Part shown: one piece after another, positions 37,001-52,500 of the stretch
Numbering within the stretch: the stretch's first letter is position 1
How the letters are laid out: each line of letters starts with the position of its first letter
Assembly: GCA_905183005.1 (NCBI GenBank)
Contig: CAJJDO010000078.1
Span: forward strand, 372,001 to 436,000
Source of the DNA: Paramecium pentaurelia
Taxonomy: Eukaryota > Ciliophora > Oligohymenophorea > Peniculida > Parameciidae
Length of the DNA stretch: 64,000 bases
Direction of reading: 5' to 3'
Notes under the pieces: model-generated
Databases searched by the model: none
Told to the model about the DNA's origin: nothing
Seen by the model: only the letters and a program-made list of their open reading frames with translations
Translations under genes and position numbers: made by a program

Positions 37001-37861
37001 TTGTCTTATTCACTATAATTTCTTTATTTTATATAACAATATCATTTTGTCCTCTAAATACATTCTCCACTGAATCTTAAGAAGTCATTTACCTAAGTTT
37101 TGCAAAATTCTATTTTGTTTCTCTTAATTACACCAATATTGAAATAATAGAAGTTAAAAATATTACTATTGCATATTCATAATATTCTTCAATGCTCCAT
37201 AAACACACACTAAATATTTGAAACAAATAAAACGGTGTTAAAATTTCATCAATCAAGATTTTACCTGTACTTTTATCAGGAATTGTTGTATTATTATATC
37301 CATATTAAGATGCTATTTCTTCAGGTGATTCTACTCCTCTAGAATAATTATTTATAATCTCTTCATGGGTTAAGGTCTAAAATGGTGTTTCTATTGCTTT
37401 AAAACATTCATCTTCATAGTAATATGTATACAAACGATACTCAAAAGACTAAATTGTGTATTGTTATTCTTTTTACCTTACTTTACTTTTCGCTCTTATT
37501 TATCTGCATTTTCTTTAACCCAATCTTTATTAGTTCTTTTTCATTCTCTAAAGAAGTTATTACCAAGTGAGTTGCTTTCTCTATGTCAATACATTAGCTA
37601 TATAACAAAGCTAGCTTTAATGATAAGTTCCATCTGGCAAATAAATATCCAATACCGCCTAAACTTCTTACTAATTATTATACAAGTCAAAATGCAAAAT
37701 GAATAGTATAGCAATTGTTTATAAATGGGACTTCTATATGTTAGTATCTAAGCTATAGTTGCTTCTTCTTGGACTTACTAGGGTAGTTGGAAGGCAACTT
37801 AATTAAAAAGTAATTTTGACAGCAATTTTTCTGAGTTATCATTTGATTCTGCTATTTTCAT
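34005..37861 (-). CDS. P5B-type transport ATPase (ATP13A2/3/4/5-like)
   Basis: 1,248 aa after introns 37659-37683, 37449-37476, 36244-36274 and 34239-34264. P5B ATPases sit in endolysosomal membranes; the animal members export polyamines. Visible: N-terminal re-entrant/TM region after QILTYRSPIYKQLLYYSFC, actuator motif LTGES, the P5B signature PPALP (about residues 446-450), phosphorylation motif DKTGT (Asp489), nucleotide-domain VHVKGSPEKL, TGDN, and hinge GDGANDCGALKAADVG. Several C-terminal TM segments follow (e.g. YFTLWIILAMLFNSYIFL). A long acidic/Gln insert near residues 770-850 is unusual in length. All catalytic motifs are intact. Confidence 0.94.
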
Positions 37862-38933
37862 ATATTAATTATACTACTCAAGATTCTCACTCATTTATAT
37901 TGAGACATTATTACGTCATGAAAAGTATTATAATTATATTCTTAAATATTAATAATTGTATCTTTCATTCCTCTATAACTATAATTATTACTCTAAAATT
38001 AATTTCCTATTCTTAAATCATATCTAATTCTAATTTATTTCTTATCTTAGTAAGACTTCAAATTTATATTTCACTCTATTATCATAATAATAAATTTTTT
38101 TGAAAGAATCATGTTTTTTTAGATAACAAATATGCTTAATTTATTTAAAATAGGATATTAATAATTGTACTATTTTGAAAAACAAGAAGTTGTCACTAAT
38201 AAAACAAAGAGAGCTCAAAAAAGTAATGCTTTTTTTTTTGTTATTTAATGACATAAACACTTTTCAAATATGAATGCTAAAATCATTAGGACAAATCATG
38301 AGATTAAATAGTCAATTAGAATAAATAATTTCTATTATTAATATTACAATAATTAGGAAAAAATAGTATCTATTTTGATAATATATGAGCATGGATCTAA
38401 AATTAAATTTTGTTAGATTTCATAAAATTTATAATAATAATATGTTCTTTCTGAAATATCATATTATTAGATAAATTCTTATTCATTTTTATAATAAAAA
38501 GTGTTTAAATTTGAACTATTTAATCTTAATTTATATCATTATTTTATGATGTTTCATTTACTTAAGTCATTTTCTACTTTAATTATTATAAATAGAACTA
38601 CGGATTTAAACTATTGTTTTTTACTCAAAAGAAAATCAATTGGACTCAAAACCTATTAAAGTATTTTAGATATCAAATCTTCATTGTATATATGAAATTA
38701 TTTGAGGAGTATGAATTAAAGAACTTACTAATTTACTTGTTAAAGTGAGTGAATGCCAATAAAAATTGATTTATTTAAGATTTATATTTAATTGATTTTG
38801 TTTCTAATTTAATTAATTTAAATCAACTTTATTGATAATTAATACAATTAAAATTATACAATTATAATTAATATAAGAAACTCTATTTATAATTTTTTTC
38901 AGATCCAATAATTTAAAAATAAATAAATTAATA
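37862..38933. other. AT-rich intergenic region
   Basis: 1.07 kb between divergent genes. Contains a poly-T run near 38230 and short chance ORFs; no gene, repeat or RNA recognised. Confidence 0.5.
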
Positions 38934-39991
38934 ATGTAAATGGATCAATTGCAACATTCTACTCCACTACATGGTGAGGAAACAGATATTTAGAAAGGAA
39001 AGGAAGTAAATTTAATAGTTTTCCCAAAAAAATTTCTAAATCCACTTAGTACTTACAGAATGAAAGGAGTATCTTAATTATATGATGATATTTAAGGACT
39101 TCCATCTATTTGCAGATGCTCGCCACATTAGATAGCATGAAATGCTTAAAACTGGTATCAGTTGTCAAAATCCTTATAAAAAAATTTCCAAAATTCTTTT
39201 AGATTAATCTGCTGGGGTGATCAAATTGTGCTACACTCAACTTGATTTTTCTGAAACCCCTTGGGAATATGTAGCCAAAAGATTATAAAGTTTTGGCGAT
39301 GTTTAAATGAATGAATTGAGTGAATATATCAAGAAGTATTATGAATAACTAAACTCTGGTTTAAAATAGGAAGAAACTGAATTTGTATATCATAACAATT
39401 TATCAAAATTATTTTAGATTCCCATAGACAATTACAGATCATTTGGATCATATCAATATAAATATTTGAAGGGCTTAAATCAATTTTTTATCTCAGGTTT
39501 GATATTGGACATCAAATTAGTGGAAGATTTAGGATATTCAGTACAATACTTTGTTGAATCCTGCATGAAAATAGGAATTCCAGAGTACAAAAATTTATTA
39601 ATAAATGTCAAGAATATCTTTATAACCTGGGTGCTCAAATGCCGATTACTACAAAAACGTTATGGAGTTTGCCAAACCTTTGATTAAACCAACAGAGGAA
39701 TAAGATTTTTATTTGTACTCTCCCCTCTACCCATAAGTAAGAAATTCTTGCTTATTTTATTAGGGCCTAAAATGTGATGTATCTTTTTCTGTGACTAAAG
39801 ATCATTCTGAAGCAGAGAGTGACACACTCATTAACTTTAATTTTTATTTAAATTACTAGCCTTCATTACGTAATAATCAAGCTATTATGCCTAATAAGAA
39901 ATTAAAATCTCAAAATTGCATCTCACATTATTATGAACTCATGGATTATCATTATTCGAGGTGCGGGTTTAAAAAGACTAAGCTAATTTGA
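38934..39991 (+). CDS. Hypothetical protein (324 aa)
   Basis: Three introns (39069-39096, 39585-39612, 39737-39763) connect the frames; each junction restores a well-formed, higher-GC coding sequence. The protein is soluble-looking with no TM segment. Recognisable stretches are VNLIVFPKKFLNPLS, DFHLFADARHIRQHEML, ISGLILDIKLVEDLGYSVQY, NADYYKNVMEFAKPLIKP and DYHYSRCGFKKTKLI. I do not recognise the family. ATG codons at 38934 and 38940 are both possible starts, two codons apart. Confidence 0.72.
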
Positions 39992-40525
39992 GTAGTGTGA
40001 TCAAGTGTATATATTGTGATCCTTTTATGTCACTATTATATTTTCAATAAAACTAAATTTAGAAGTCTTTCTGCAAAAACTTCATCCAATCGAGAATAAA
40101 TTCAAGTTAATCAATTTATTTACACTAATTAATATTAATAATAATAATTAATTATATTAATGATTTTCTCAACTCTCAATTATTCGAAAATTGTTATCCC
40201 TATTATACATAATATTCTTTAATAATTTTTATTATAATATTTAAAAAATTAAGTTCCCAAATTTAGGAAAACTAACTATCATATAGATTTTCTTGTATTT
40301 TAATTAACTGGGTATAGAAATTACATTTAAAAATCAAGAATGTACTCTTTTTGTTGATAAATCCATAAAAATTCTACAAAATTTAATCCCAATCAATAAA
40401 TATGATAACAAATAAATCCTATGATTCAAATGTATAATTCTTATGTTAATTGTTAATATTTTGTAATAAATATTAAACATAAATTTTATTTATCATTTGC
40501 ATTAAATTAAAAATATATATTATTT
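39992..40525. other. Convergent 3' spacer
   Basis: 534 bp between the hypothetical gene and the dynein stop. AT-rich; nothing recognised. Confidence 0.5.
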
Positions 40526-43500
40526 TCAATATCTTAATGATAAGAAAGCTGCAGCACCTGCTCTAATCCAAACATCTTCATCATCTCTTGATGGTAATTC
40601 AAGTGGCATAACAAAATTTGTAGAATGTCCTGTTGTTGATAGAGTACCAGCCTAAATTTATTATAAATATTTTACCCTTGAAACTACTTTATACAATGGA
40701 CATTGGTATTTATAAATCTTTTTTTCTTTTGGATCTTTAGGTTATACCTCAACTTATGATGGATCAAATGGCAATAAATGCATTAATGGTAAATCTGAAT
40801 ACAATTCCTTAACCTTAGGTTATGATATTAAATGTCTCTTGTAATCCCATCTAATTAAATTAAAATATCAATATACTTAGCTCCTTCTAAAAATATTCCA
40901 TAAATATAAACACCATCTTCTGGTTTCTCAGTTACACCTGTATGAGTGAGAGTATCCAAAACTATATATTCATATTGTAATTTATCAATAGCAATTACAT
41001 GTTTTCTGGCGTAGTTTTGTACCATACCAGTAATGAAAGCTTAAGGGAAGAAGAATCCTGAAATCCAGAATACTTTAGGTGTTCCTTTTTCTACCCATAG
41101 TTTAAGAAAGGCTATTCTATCTAATAAATCTTGAGTCCAGGAAGCCAAGGGTTTCAAACTCAGAAATCCTTTTTCTGCCCATAATTAAGGAACTTAATTA
41201 TCATAAAGACTGTTTGATAATTTTTCCATTTCTTCAGACATCACAATTAATCCTTTAAGTGCTTTTTTAACATTAGAGAGTGTAGTTTTCATAATGGCAA
41301 GTAATCTATTATAACGAATAAGTTCTTGAACTAAAACAGTATTCATTGATTCTTGATAATCAGTAGGATATCTATTTGAAATCTCATCTATATCAAATAA
41401 ATCAGGAGTTTTAGATTCAACAAAATTAGCTAATTCTTCAATAACATCTTCTCTACATTTTCCTGCTCCTTATTGTGTTCTTGGTTGAATAGATTATAAA
41501 GTTTCTAAGAGAATTCTAGTTTCATTTTAAGCATTAGTAATTTCAGCATTACTATGTAATCCAAATGCTTCAGGTTCAGGATTCAATGGTAATTTTTCAA
41601 TATATTCTATATAATTTTATCTTTCTCCTACATTAGGTTAATAATAAGTAGGAACTAAAAATTAATAGCCTTCTTTTAATGCTTCTTATGAAATATATAA
41701 TTTGAGAATAGTTTTAATTAATCTAACATCTTTATCATCTGTAACTCTTCCACCATAATTTATTTCAGCTCCAAGATAATTGATAACTTTAAATGGTATA
41801 AGTACATAATCATCTAATAAACTCTTTAATTGTCTTCTACATACAGTAAGATCTTCATTAGTAAACTCATAAGGAATGTTCCATCCAATGGCTCCGAATT
41901 TTCTTCTTTCCTATATAATTGCATGGAATAAAGAGAAACCAAATAATAACTTTTTGAATTCTTCTGGTTTCTTGCAATCATTTAATGTTTTATCATCTAA
42001 TTAAGTATAAGTTCTTAGCATATTATTTCTAAGACCTTTGGGTGGTTCAAGTGTCATTTTTACACCATTCTATAATACAATAGTTGGGAATGATTTTGAA
42101 GGCATAGATGTTAACCATAATCTAAAATCTTTTGTTCCTTAATCTTACATTTCTTCATTTAATTTTTCAAGATCATTCATCCAAGATGTTGCTAAATGAC
42201 AATTCATTAACAATGCCCATCCACCTCTTCCTAAAGCATCTTTAACTAATTTTTCAGCTTTTGGACCTTATCCTTATCCCAAAGAAATTGAATCAATTCT
42301 TTTAGTCATATTCATTTCTTCTGCAAATTTCATTAGATCTGCAATAGGATCTGAACCAGGAGATAAAACAAAAATGAGTGGGGTATTTGGAGTAGAATCT
42401 TTGTAGCATTTACTCAAATCAAAAGTAGGTGGGATGATAAATTTCTCATCCATCTTTTCTATAATCCATTTTTAAATGGCTGGAATTACTTTATCACTTC
42501 GAATTGCTTTTAATAATAATATTCTTGAAAAAGAATCTAATTTAACATTCCAAGGTTCTGGAAATTCTATATCTTAAGGATTGGGAGCATCAAAGATTGT
42601 TTTAAATTTATCAGAATTACTCATGAAATCAGATAAAACACCATCAAAATTAGTTAATTCTGACATACCATATATATTTCTATATGTTTCTGGCCATGTA
42701 TTTTCACTAATCCATTCAGTTGGATTAGGTGCCAATTAAACATCTCCTGTAGCACCCTATAATAAATATCTCCATTCTCCCTCATTCATTTTATGAGCAG
42801 CACTCAATATTTTATAGGTTAACATAAATGAAAATAGTAATTTATGTTTCTCAAATAATGATCTACAAACATTTTCATATAACATATATGTAAAGAAATT
42901 ATTAAGATGATTCAATCTCTCTTCTAAAACCTATGATGCTGGAGCATTTTAAACACCCAAAGTAAATAAGTTGATAAACCATTATAATGAATATTAATAC
43001 ATAGGATCTATTGTTGATAAATCTATAATACAAAAGAAAAGTAATGAAGCTCTAAATGCAACTGATCTATAAGATTCTCTTGCTTCATCTATTTAAGCTT
43101 CAGTTATTTTGGAATCCTTAACTCTTTGATTAATTTCTGCTGCAAATTTCTTTGAATTTTATAACTTATTAATTAGAGTTTCATCCATCAATATTTCTGA
43201 AATATCACCTTTTGTTTCAGACAAACTTCTTAAAATACTATCTTCTATATTAACTAATTCTTTTTTATCTTATGCATTCTTTCTTACTATTTCTGTCTTC
43301 TTATTTTCTAAATTAGGATTCTCTAATGCTACAATTTATGCTAACATCTACTCTTCTAATCCCAAAGGAGTAATTGCAAAGTTAATTATTGTTACTTTTA
43401 CTGATGTTTCAGGAGAATAATGAGGATTTGGTAGAGTAGTTGTCATAAAGAATCTGAAACTAAAATTATATTGTAGATTTTTATCTCCAATTTATATTGT

Positions 43501-46500
43501 AGCAGATGTTCCAGTCTTATTGATTTATTATAATAGAATAGGTTCCAAAGATGGATCTAAAGATAATCCAACATTTTCTACCAATACCCATTTACCAAAT
43601 TGAATTGCTAATTCTAGTGTTCTCATCAAATTTTGATCTGATTATTTTAACACATCCAATCCTTCTGGTAAATCTTTTCCCATAGTCTTTATATATTTAT
43701 TAGCTTATGATTGTGGATCAATCATTAAAGTCCATCTTCTACTCTTATCAATTATGATACCATTTTCAATAGATGTGTCATCTTTAGGTAATCCACAAAT
43801 ATTCCATTATTGAATTTTAACTTCATCCCCTAAGAATTTCCTCATTGTAATTAAATCAGAGAATGGAATGTTATATTCTTTTAATTTAGCTCTCCAATCT
43901 TATTCCATCTTAATACGATATTAAGATACAAAAGGTCCAGAATATGCAACCATTCCTGCTGCTATAATAGAATTACCAGGTATTAAACCACCACTATTAG
44001 TTAGATTTTCAATATCTTTTGCCCATCTTTCCTTTTCATCACTTAATCCTTCTGTTAACTTTTATGCTCTTTCCAACTTAATTTCACATTCTTTAATCTT
44101 CTTCTATAAATCTTCTTATTATTTCTTCTTATCATCAAAAACTCTTTATAATTCTCTTATTTTTGCATTAATTTCATCCAATTCTTTTTTCCTTATCGCT
44201 AATTCTTTATTTTTCTCCTCAACTATTTTTGTCATAAGTGCTAACTTTTCTCTTAAAGGTTTAGTTTCAGTATATACTTTGTAGAAATCATACATACATT
44301 TACACCAACCAAACAAATAACCTGTAGCTTTAGATCCTTAAAATGCATCATTTGAATTAAATTTAGGATGACAAGTAACTTTCTATTCCATCTTAAGAAT
44401 AGCAGCTGGATTAATACTCTCTTTATCAAACTTCTCTAATAACAATGATAATAAAGAATTCACATCATTAAGTAAATATTTCTTAGCTGTCTCAAAATAA
44501 TTCTCTTCTTTCTTACCAATTTAGTTTGGTACTGGCTATGTGATAATTTCACCACCAGACTTCTTAATATAATCTGTAGTAAGTATCACAACACCTGCTA
44601 ATACTACTTTGACAGCTTCAGGTGGAGATGATAATGATTTCAATTCAACTAAGTGATCCTTTTATAATTCCTTAACTTTCAATAATGTTTATGCTAACTC
44701 TTCATTAGCAACTCTGACTCTTTCACCTGCTTCTTGAGCAACTAAATTAGCTTCTCTAGCTTATTGAGTAGCTTCAGCCTCTTATACAGCAACAACTCTT
44801 TAAGTTTGATCAGCTTCTTCTTTTTCCACTTTTAAATGTTCCATCATTTTAGTTGTTTCAATTTATGCTTATTCTAATTCAGGTTACATTTTCTCCAAAA
44901 CTATTTTCATTTCAGCAACAGCCTTATTGGCATCTTATAATTTATCCAAACCATTTTTAAGTCTAAGAATCTAAGCTTTTAAATCATTTCTTTTATCTTG
45001 TACAATATTGATATATAAACTCAATAATTCTAAATAAGAAGTTGGAGTAACATAATTAATTCTTCTAAGTTCAGATTTATATTACAATGATAATTTTTCA
45101 ACAAATTTATGCATATACTTAAACATATCTACCAATCTTGTATTTTTTATATCTAAATCTAATTATTAAGCTACTTCTACAAGTTATCCTCTTCCAACAC
45201 CTTCAAGTGCTTCTTCTGGCCATTCAGTAAACCAATCAATTGTGCAACAATTCACTAAAGATGGAAACATTCTTAATCTTGTTGTAAATGCATCTCCTAT
45301 AGGTGACATTGCAATAACCATATGCATATTTTTCTTAACTCTGGCCAAATAGACAGAGAATATGTTCATTCTATTAGGAGGAAGTCCTTTTTTAATACAT
45401 TCTGCTTTGCATGCTTAAGTAATATCTTCATTATCTTTATCATTATAAAGATTTGTAACATCACCAGAATTTAAAATACCATTAATATCTTCTAACATTT
45501 ATTCATTAATAATTTGAGTATCAACAAATACAAATGAGACACATTTATTTTCAACACCAGCCAACATAATTATCTTTTTAACATCATCTCTCCAAGCTCT
45601 CATATTATAATTCTTAAGAACTTCTATCTGTTGTAATTTATAATTCTATAAATAGGTACCCATCCTAGTTAATGATTATCTTCCACTACCACCAATACCA
45701 AGCAATAGAGCATTTCCACCAGGTTATCTAAGTATTCTGCTAATCCTTGTTATGTGTTCACAAGCATCCAAGAACATAACTAATTTCATCTATTTCTTTC
45801 CACTCCCAACATCCTTATTGTATTGATCCAATAATTCTTCCATCTAACCAACAAAATATTGTAGATCTCCCTATACTTAAACGTATGGTCTTACATCCAA
45901 GTCTCTATTACCTAAGAAATCACAAAATATGATTCTTTCCTAATCTAAGACTTCTTCTTATTTTAATCCAAAATCAACAAAATATTAAGTAAGTAGTTAT
46001 TTAAAATAGACACGATCTTATTCATTAATCAATCTATCATGAAATACTCTCATATTTTCATGATACCATAATTTAACTAATTGAGCAGGTTCTTAACAGT
46101 TTTTAGGTAAGATACCACAAATTCCTTAAAATACTTTATTAATATCTCTTAGATTGAAAGTATAATGACTTTTAGATGGAGTAGGTAACAAATCTCTTCT
46201 GACTGAATTGTAAATACTTAAAACACTATTAATCATTTGCATCTATAACATTTATACTGCCTCAGTGAATTTCTTATAGTAAAATTAAACTATTTTTTAA
46301 AATATTGTTTTAATGACTTCCTCATCCAATTCTGTATATGCTAAAACATTAAAGTGTCTAACTGCTCTACCTGTAATATTACTTCTACCACCACCAGGAG
46401 GTCCCATAGCTGACAATATAAGTAATCCTTCTAATTTCACAAATTGTAGATCTTATCTATTATACCAACCTTAATGATCTAATATTTATCTAATCAATTC

Positions 46501-49500
46501 TATAGGAGGTTAAGCACCATACTCTTCTTTCTTAGGCATATTTAGATCATCTACAAAAATGACTTATCTCTTTCCAACAGGTGGTCCTCTAACTCCTTTT
46601 CTTCTTTTATCAATCCAAGAATCAATTGTATCTTATGTTTAATTTGCTGATGTTTAAGCACTAAAAGTTAATGGAACATATTGAAAATCTTCAGGCATAC
46701 CCATTATCAATAATTGATATGAATTCTAAGATTTACCTGTACCTGTAGGTCCTGGGCAACAAACATGGAAATTATTTGTTAATAGTAATTTCATCAAATA
46801 CATGTTACGAACAGAATCAGTAGTAGGTATAACAATTTCATGGAATTATAATTTCTAATCAATTTCAAATGATTAATATGTATCACTCCAAGGTGATAAA
46901 TTTACTTAATAATCATAAATCAACCCTTCTTTTGGATATTCAAAATTTGCTTTGTATTTTTACATCTATTATCTATGAAACTTGTCACATTTTTATCTAC
47001 TTTAGAAATCTCCTGTTACCATAATGCTCCAAATTAAGGAATAATGGAAAAAGTATTCAATATTCTAATTTAATTGATCAAGTTCATCAACAGAGACTTT
47101 TTTAATTTCAGTTTCTACATAAGGAGAAATTAAACTATCAATAATTCTCTATTGTGATTAAACTAAATTGTTTCTCATTGTAGGAATAACTTCTTTACAA
47201 TGTTTATATGTAAATTCAAGAGCCTCTTCAACATATAACTAGAACCACTTTATCAAATTGTTCAAGACTTCTTTCTTTTTATTTTTAATGTTGATAGGAA
47301 ATCTTTAAATATATGAATCAATTAATGGTTATACACCCATGGCTCTAGGCTCCATGTATACCATACCACATCTTGAAACAGTGGCTGGTGAAGCAACAGC
47401 CAAATCTTCCACTTCAAACATCATTGTCATGTATTGAGTTAATGTCAATATCTAACCACTATTCAAACATAATTTTTTATTATCATCCAATACAGTATTC
47501 ATGGATTCTATCCATAAGGCATCAACAGGTCCATCAAACATTATCCAATGTCTATCTGAACTAGTATCTTTCACTGCTTCTCTCACCATATAAGCTAAAA
47601 CTCCATCAGTCCATTCATGAGTTTATTCATTGAATTAACCATACAACTAACCCATAGTGATTGATTTTGGATTCAATATGTGTGTATGTACTTTATAAAA
47701 TCCATTGGCTTCTCCTAATTTTGTCATTGATTTTGAGAGGATTTAGTAATTAGTTGTCTTTCCACCTCCTGTTGGACCTACTAACATTAATCCATGTCTA
47801 ACTTAAATTGTATCATAAAGTTATAAAACCTTATCAATAAATGGTTAAACAGGTTAAACAGGATATGGTTATTCTTTGAATACATACTTTTCACATTACA
47901 ATGATAATTCTGGAATCAATTTACCATAATCATATTGTGGTCTTTCTAAACCAGGGAATAAATCTGATATGATATTTTCAAATAATGGTAGATCATCTTT
48001 CAAAAATTTAGGAACATTTACATCTCTAAGTGCTCTTAATAATAATTATTCTTCATTCATATCTGGGAATTGAACTTTTAATAGACCTGCTGCATTAATC
48101 ACAGATCTTACTGCTCTCATACCATAATCATAATGATCCTAAGATGATAATTATTCTGAACTTAATTTGAATGTAGTAACCATTTTTTTAGATAAATCTC
48201 TTCCTAATTTAAAACCAAATGAATAAAGCATAATTTCTCCAATCATAGCATAATCTGGAACCATCATAGCCACTGGTCTAAAAAGGGCCTTTAAATTATC
48301 AGGTAATTCTGTTCTTCCAGCATAACCAGGATTCATAGTGATAAACACTGAAAATGTAGGTAAAATTTTAATAAATGAACCTTCAAATTCTACTTAAGGA
48401 GTTCCTTTAGCTTTTTCTCCAAATAAAACTAACAATTATTAAGCAATGACTGATAACACTTCAATATTGATACGATTAAATTCATCAAAACAAGCCCAAG
48501 CACCAGCTGATGCTAATCCCTTAAAGAACTTACCAACCATAATAAAATCCATAGAGTCTGAACAATTAAACACCACACATTATTTTGCCAAAGCTTTTGC
48601 TAAGTCCTTTGTTGATTCAGTTTTACCAGTACCAGCTGGACCTGCTGGAGCTCCTCCCAAATTCAATCTTAATGCACCCATTAATGTCATATAACATTTA
48701 TCAGTCAATGGAGTAATAACTAATCTCAATGTATTTCCTAGATATTCATAACCATATGGGAAATTGGTTTATACACATTTTACCCAACAATCAAAATCTA
48801 CTTATTAATTCTCCCAATAATATCTTAATTGTGATATCCATTCAAATGCAAACTTATCATATACTTCACTATCCACCATCTTCTATACTACATCTTTTGC
48901 ATGTACATCTATAACAATCAATGCATTTATAGTAACCATAGCTTATTTTGATAATTTAGTTCTAACCAAATCAACTAAGGATCCTAATTGTTCTTCCAAT
49001 TTTTTAAAATATCCTTTTAAATTCTATCCATCAATGGCTGTTTCTACTTCTTTAGTCCAATGTACCTATGATCCATTCAATACACATTAACCTGGATGTT
49101 TCAAAACCCATTCTTCTCTATTTATTTATGTATAATTTTCAATACTAACCATTAATGCTTATCTAACTGATAATTTCATCATATTTTCAACTTCATTCAT
49201 CCATTCTTCAACATTCTTTTTATTTGGATCCACTATTTTTACAAAAGGAACTTTCTCCTTTTCTGCAGAATACATAGCATGAATTTTCTTATCCTTATCA
49301 AATTCAATTGAATTTATATTCTCAAATACTTTCTTAAGATGAGGTTATACTGCTGTTGGTTCTTTAGTTTATGATAAAATTTCTAATAATTCATCATTTG
49401 ATAAAAAGTAAAATCTAGCAAACTTCTCTCTCTTCTTTTCCAAATAATTATTTAATTCTTTTTGAACCATTTCCAATGTCTTATTGGCTTCATGTAATCT

Positions 49501-52500
49501 TTCCCATAATCCATCTTCTATGCAAACATCTAATACTTTCTCTTTAGCCTTAGCTTATGTAACTGTAGTTCTCCATGTTTAATCAACAGTCTTAAACTTC
49601 TTGGTTTCTGCAGGCAATTATTTAGCAATATCTTGTGAATCAAATATGGGTTGTAAATACATCCATTATTACTAAAATTTTGCCCATTCTTCTAATATAT
49701 CTTGAATCTTTCTCAATGACTTATCCCATTCACTGATTCTTTCTTCAAAGAATTTCTTAAAAGGTGAGAATACCATTGCTGAAGTATTTATAATATGTTC
49801 ATCTAATACAATTTAAATTTCATCAAATCCTTTAAGAATAAATGTGTTTTTATATTGAACACATTAAAATTTAATATTCTCCCAAGCATTAAGCATATTA
49901 TCAAGCATCATTTCTATTTAGTATTCTTTACTTGCAGTTTCTCCAACATTAACAACTTTATCAATAACATCCATAAATCCACTATTCAAAATTGTTTAAA
50001 AACAGAATCCCTATTCTTCAGGATTAATAACATGATCTAGACCTTTCAATTAAGATACCTATGTCCAATGTCTTACAGTCATACCTTTTTTCCTAAGAGC
50101 TGATAATAATGGTACTTTTGGTCTAAATTCATCAATTTCTGCTTTTACAGCTTCAGCAATCTTTTGTATACCTGTTACTTGAATTGTTCTCATAGCAGTC
50201 TATATATTTTTAACACCTTCCTCAACTATCTTTTCACATTCATCAGCATCAACATTCATAAAATCATCATTCAACCATAATTTGATACCACTCTTAAATT
50301 TATAAGTGCTAGACCATAAATCATAATAAGGTTTGAATTCCCTAGACATAGAATTCAATTTAGAATAATCTGTTTAAGGTTTATCAAATAATGCTTCCTA
50401 CATATTGAATTTATTAGCTTAATCCTAAAATTCACTTATTTATTTCATCACATATTCAACCACTTCTGCCATTTCTTTATTCTTACTAACATCTTAATGT
50501 TTATGAAACTCTTGAATAGTTCTCTCCAAATTTTCAATTTATTCTCTAAAATCTTCTTATTAAACTTTAGCATCATCAGAGAATTTCACTTTTAATTTCT
50601 CCAATTATCCATTTCTAACTTCAACCATCTCTTTTATTTCCTTTGGACTTCCAAATATCTTCCATCTTCTTTAAAAATCATCCAATGGAAATCTGTAATT
50701 GAATTCTTCTAACATCTTAAATACATCAAATAATTAATTCATTTTAATTTTCATTTTATCCAATTCCTATGGTAAATTACCTATATATTCCTTTAATATT
50801 GTCAACTTTTCTATTGTATCAGGTTCTTCAAGTATTGTCTTCTTGATATCCCCAAATTCTTGAAATAATCTAATACTAGTATTTCTTGCTCTTCTAGCAA
50901 TAAGATCAATAAGATTTTTTTAAAGTGCTTGGTATCTTTCAATTAATATTCCTTTAGCTTCATTCAAATGAATTTCAAACATTCCTACATGTATAGAATC
51001 AAGTATTTCTTCATTTAATTATTTTTCCTTCTGAGTAGCTTTAATTATTTCATCACGAATCTATTCGAATTCTCTTGGAGGATCTTCTAATTCAATATCT
51101 CTTGCCACATCATCTGGTCTCAATTTTAAGACTGGAATATATTTATTAAAAACAGTTTTGTATTATTCTAATGGTTTTAATGCTTCTTCAATAGATGCTT
51201 TAACACTATAGTAAGTATCCCAAACCCATTTATTTTCATCTGCAAATTTTCTAGGTCTTTCATTAGGATCTGGTTCAACAGGTTCTTAGATTGGCATTAT
51301 TGGAGCTTTAATAAAGGTTTCTAGTTTTTGAGATTTATGTAAATCAGACAAGATTCTTGGTTCTAAATCTGGTATCTTAGCCATTTCATCAACTGCTTTT
51401 TTCATTGCTTACAAGGATATTAAAACATATAAAGTAGGATTAGTAGTGAATTAGAAGAAATCATCCTTTGCTAATAATTCTATCTAAAATAAGGGTAGTT
51501 TTCTATCATGACTAAAAACTTGAACTTTATTATCTGCCATATATCCATCATCATATTGATTCAAAACCCATCCAGTATTTTTAATATCAACATTAACAGG
51601 TATATTGCTTTTAATAGTTTTTTAATATCTATCGAAATTAGATTTCATAAGTGTTGTAATTGTGTCTTGCATCATCAACCTAATAACTGTTAACATACGT
51701 TTCAATTTACCAAAATCATATGTTATTTTAGATGTTTCTTTCATATTGAACCATCCCTTTCCAATTTCAGCAAATCTATCTTTGATAATTTTGATCATAG
51801 TAGGAACCCAAGTACCTTTCAATTAATACATCAAAGATGTGGTTGCATTTTCTTACATGTGTTTGAATTCATCTAAATGTAGTGCACCTTCTCTTTTAGA
51901 AAAATCAAACAAACTCTCTTTTAATACTTAATTGCATTCATGTCTTATATCTTACAAAGCCTTAACTACTTCTTAACTCACATATAAGGTAGAAAATCCA
52001 AAATTCTTATTTAATTCATCAAAAGTCAAAGGTTTTCTAATAAATGGTTCATCATATTTGAACATCCATTTTTCCATAACTCCTTTAGATGCTTCAAGTT
52101 CCATCCAACCATAATAACGAATTTCTTTCTTTTTTTCTTTTGCAGGCAATCTCAATTTTGGATAGTTTTCATCTAATTGTTCATCATCTAAATATTTATC
52201 AAATATGATTTTATTCATAGTTCTCTAGAAATCCATATTAACTTCAAGAAGTAATTAAGTTGTTTCCATAGCTTCTAACTTCTTTGTCTTTGCATTCTAT
52301 TCTATTCTTTTCTTTTATTCATTGTCTAATTCACTTAAATCAAATAATGACATATTATCTATGAAATAATTATATCTAACAAGAGCATCAGCATAAATCC
52401 TTTATTAAAATGCATTATTTAATCTCTTAACATACTTACGTGGATCTTCTGCATCAAAACAAATATATAATCTATGTAATTCTAATCTAACATCATCTTT

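Noticed and set aside
48446..48914. Plus-strand ORFs within the dynein gene
   Set aside because: Antisense of the dynein AAA1 region; the sense frame has exact P-loop motifs.
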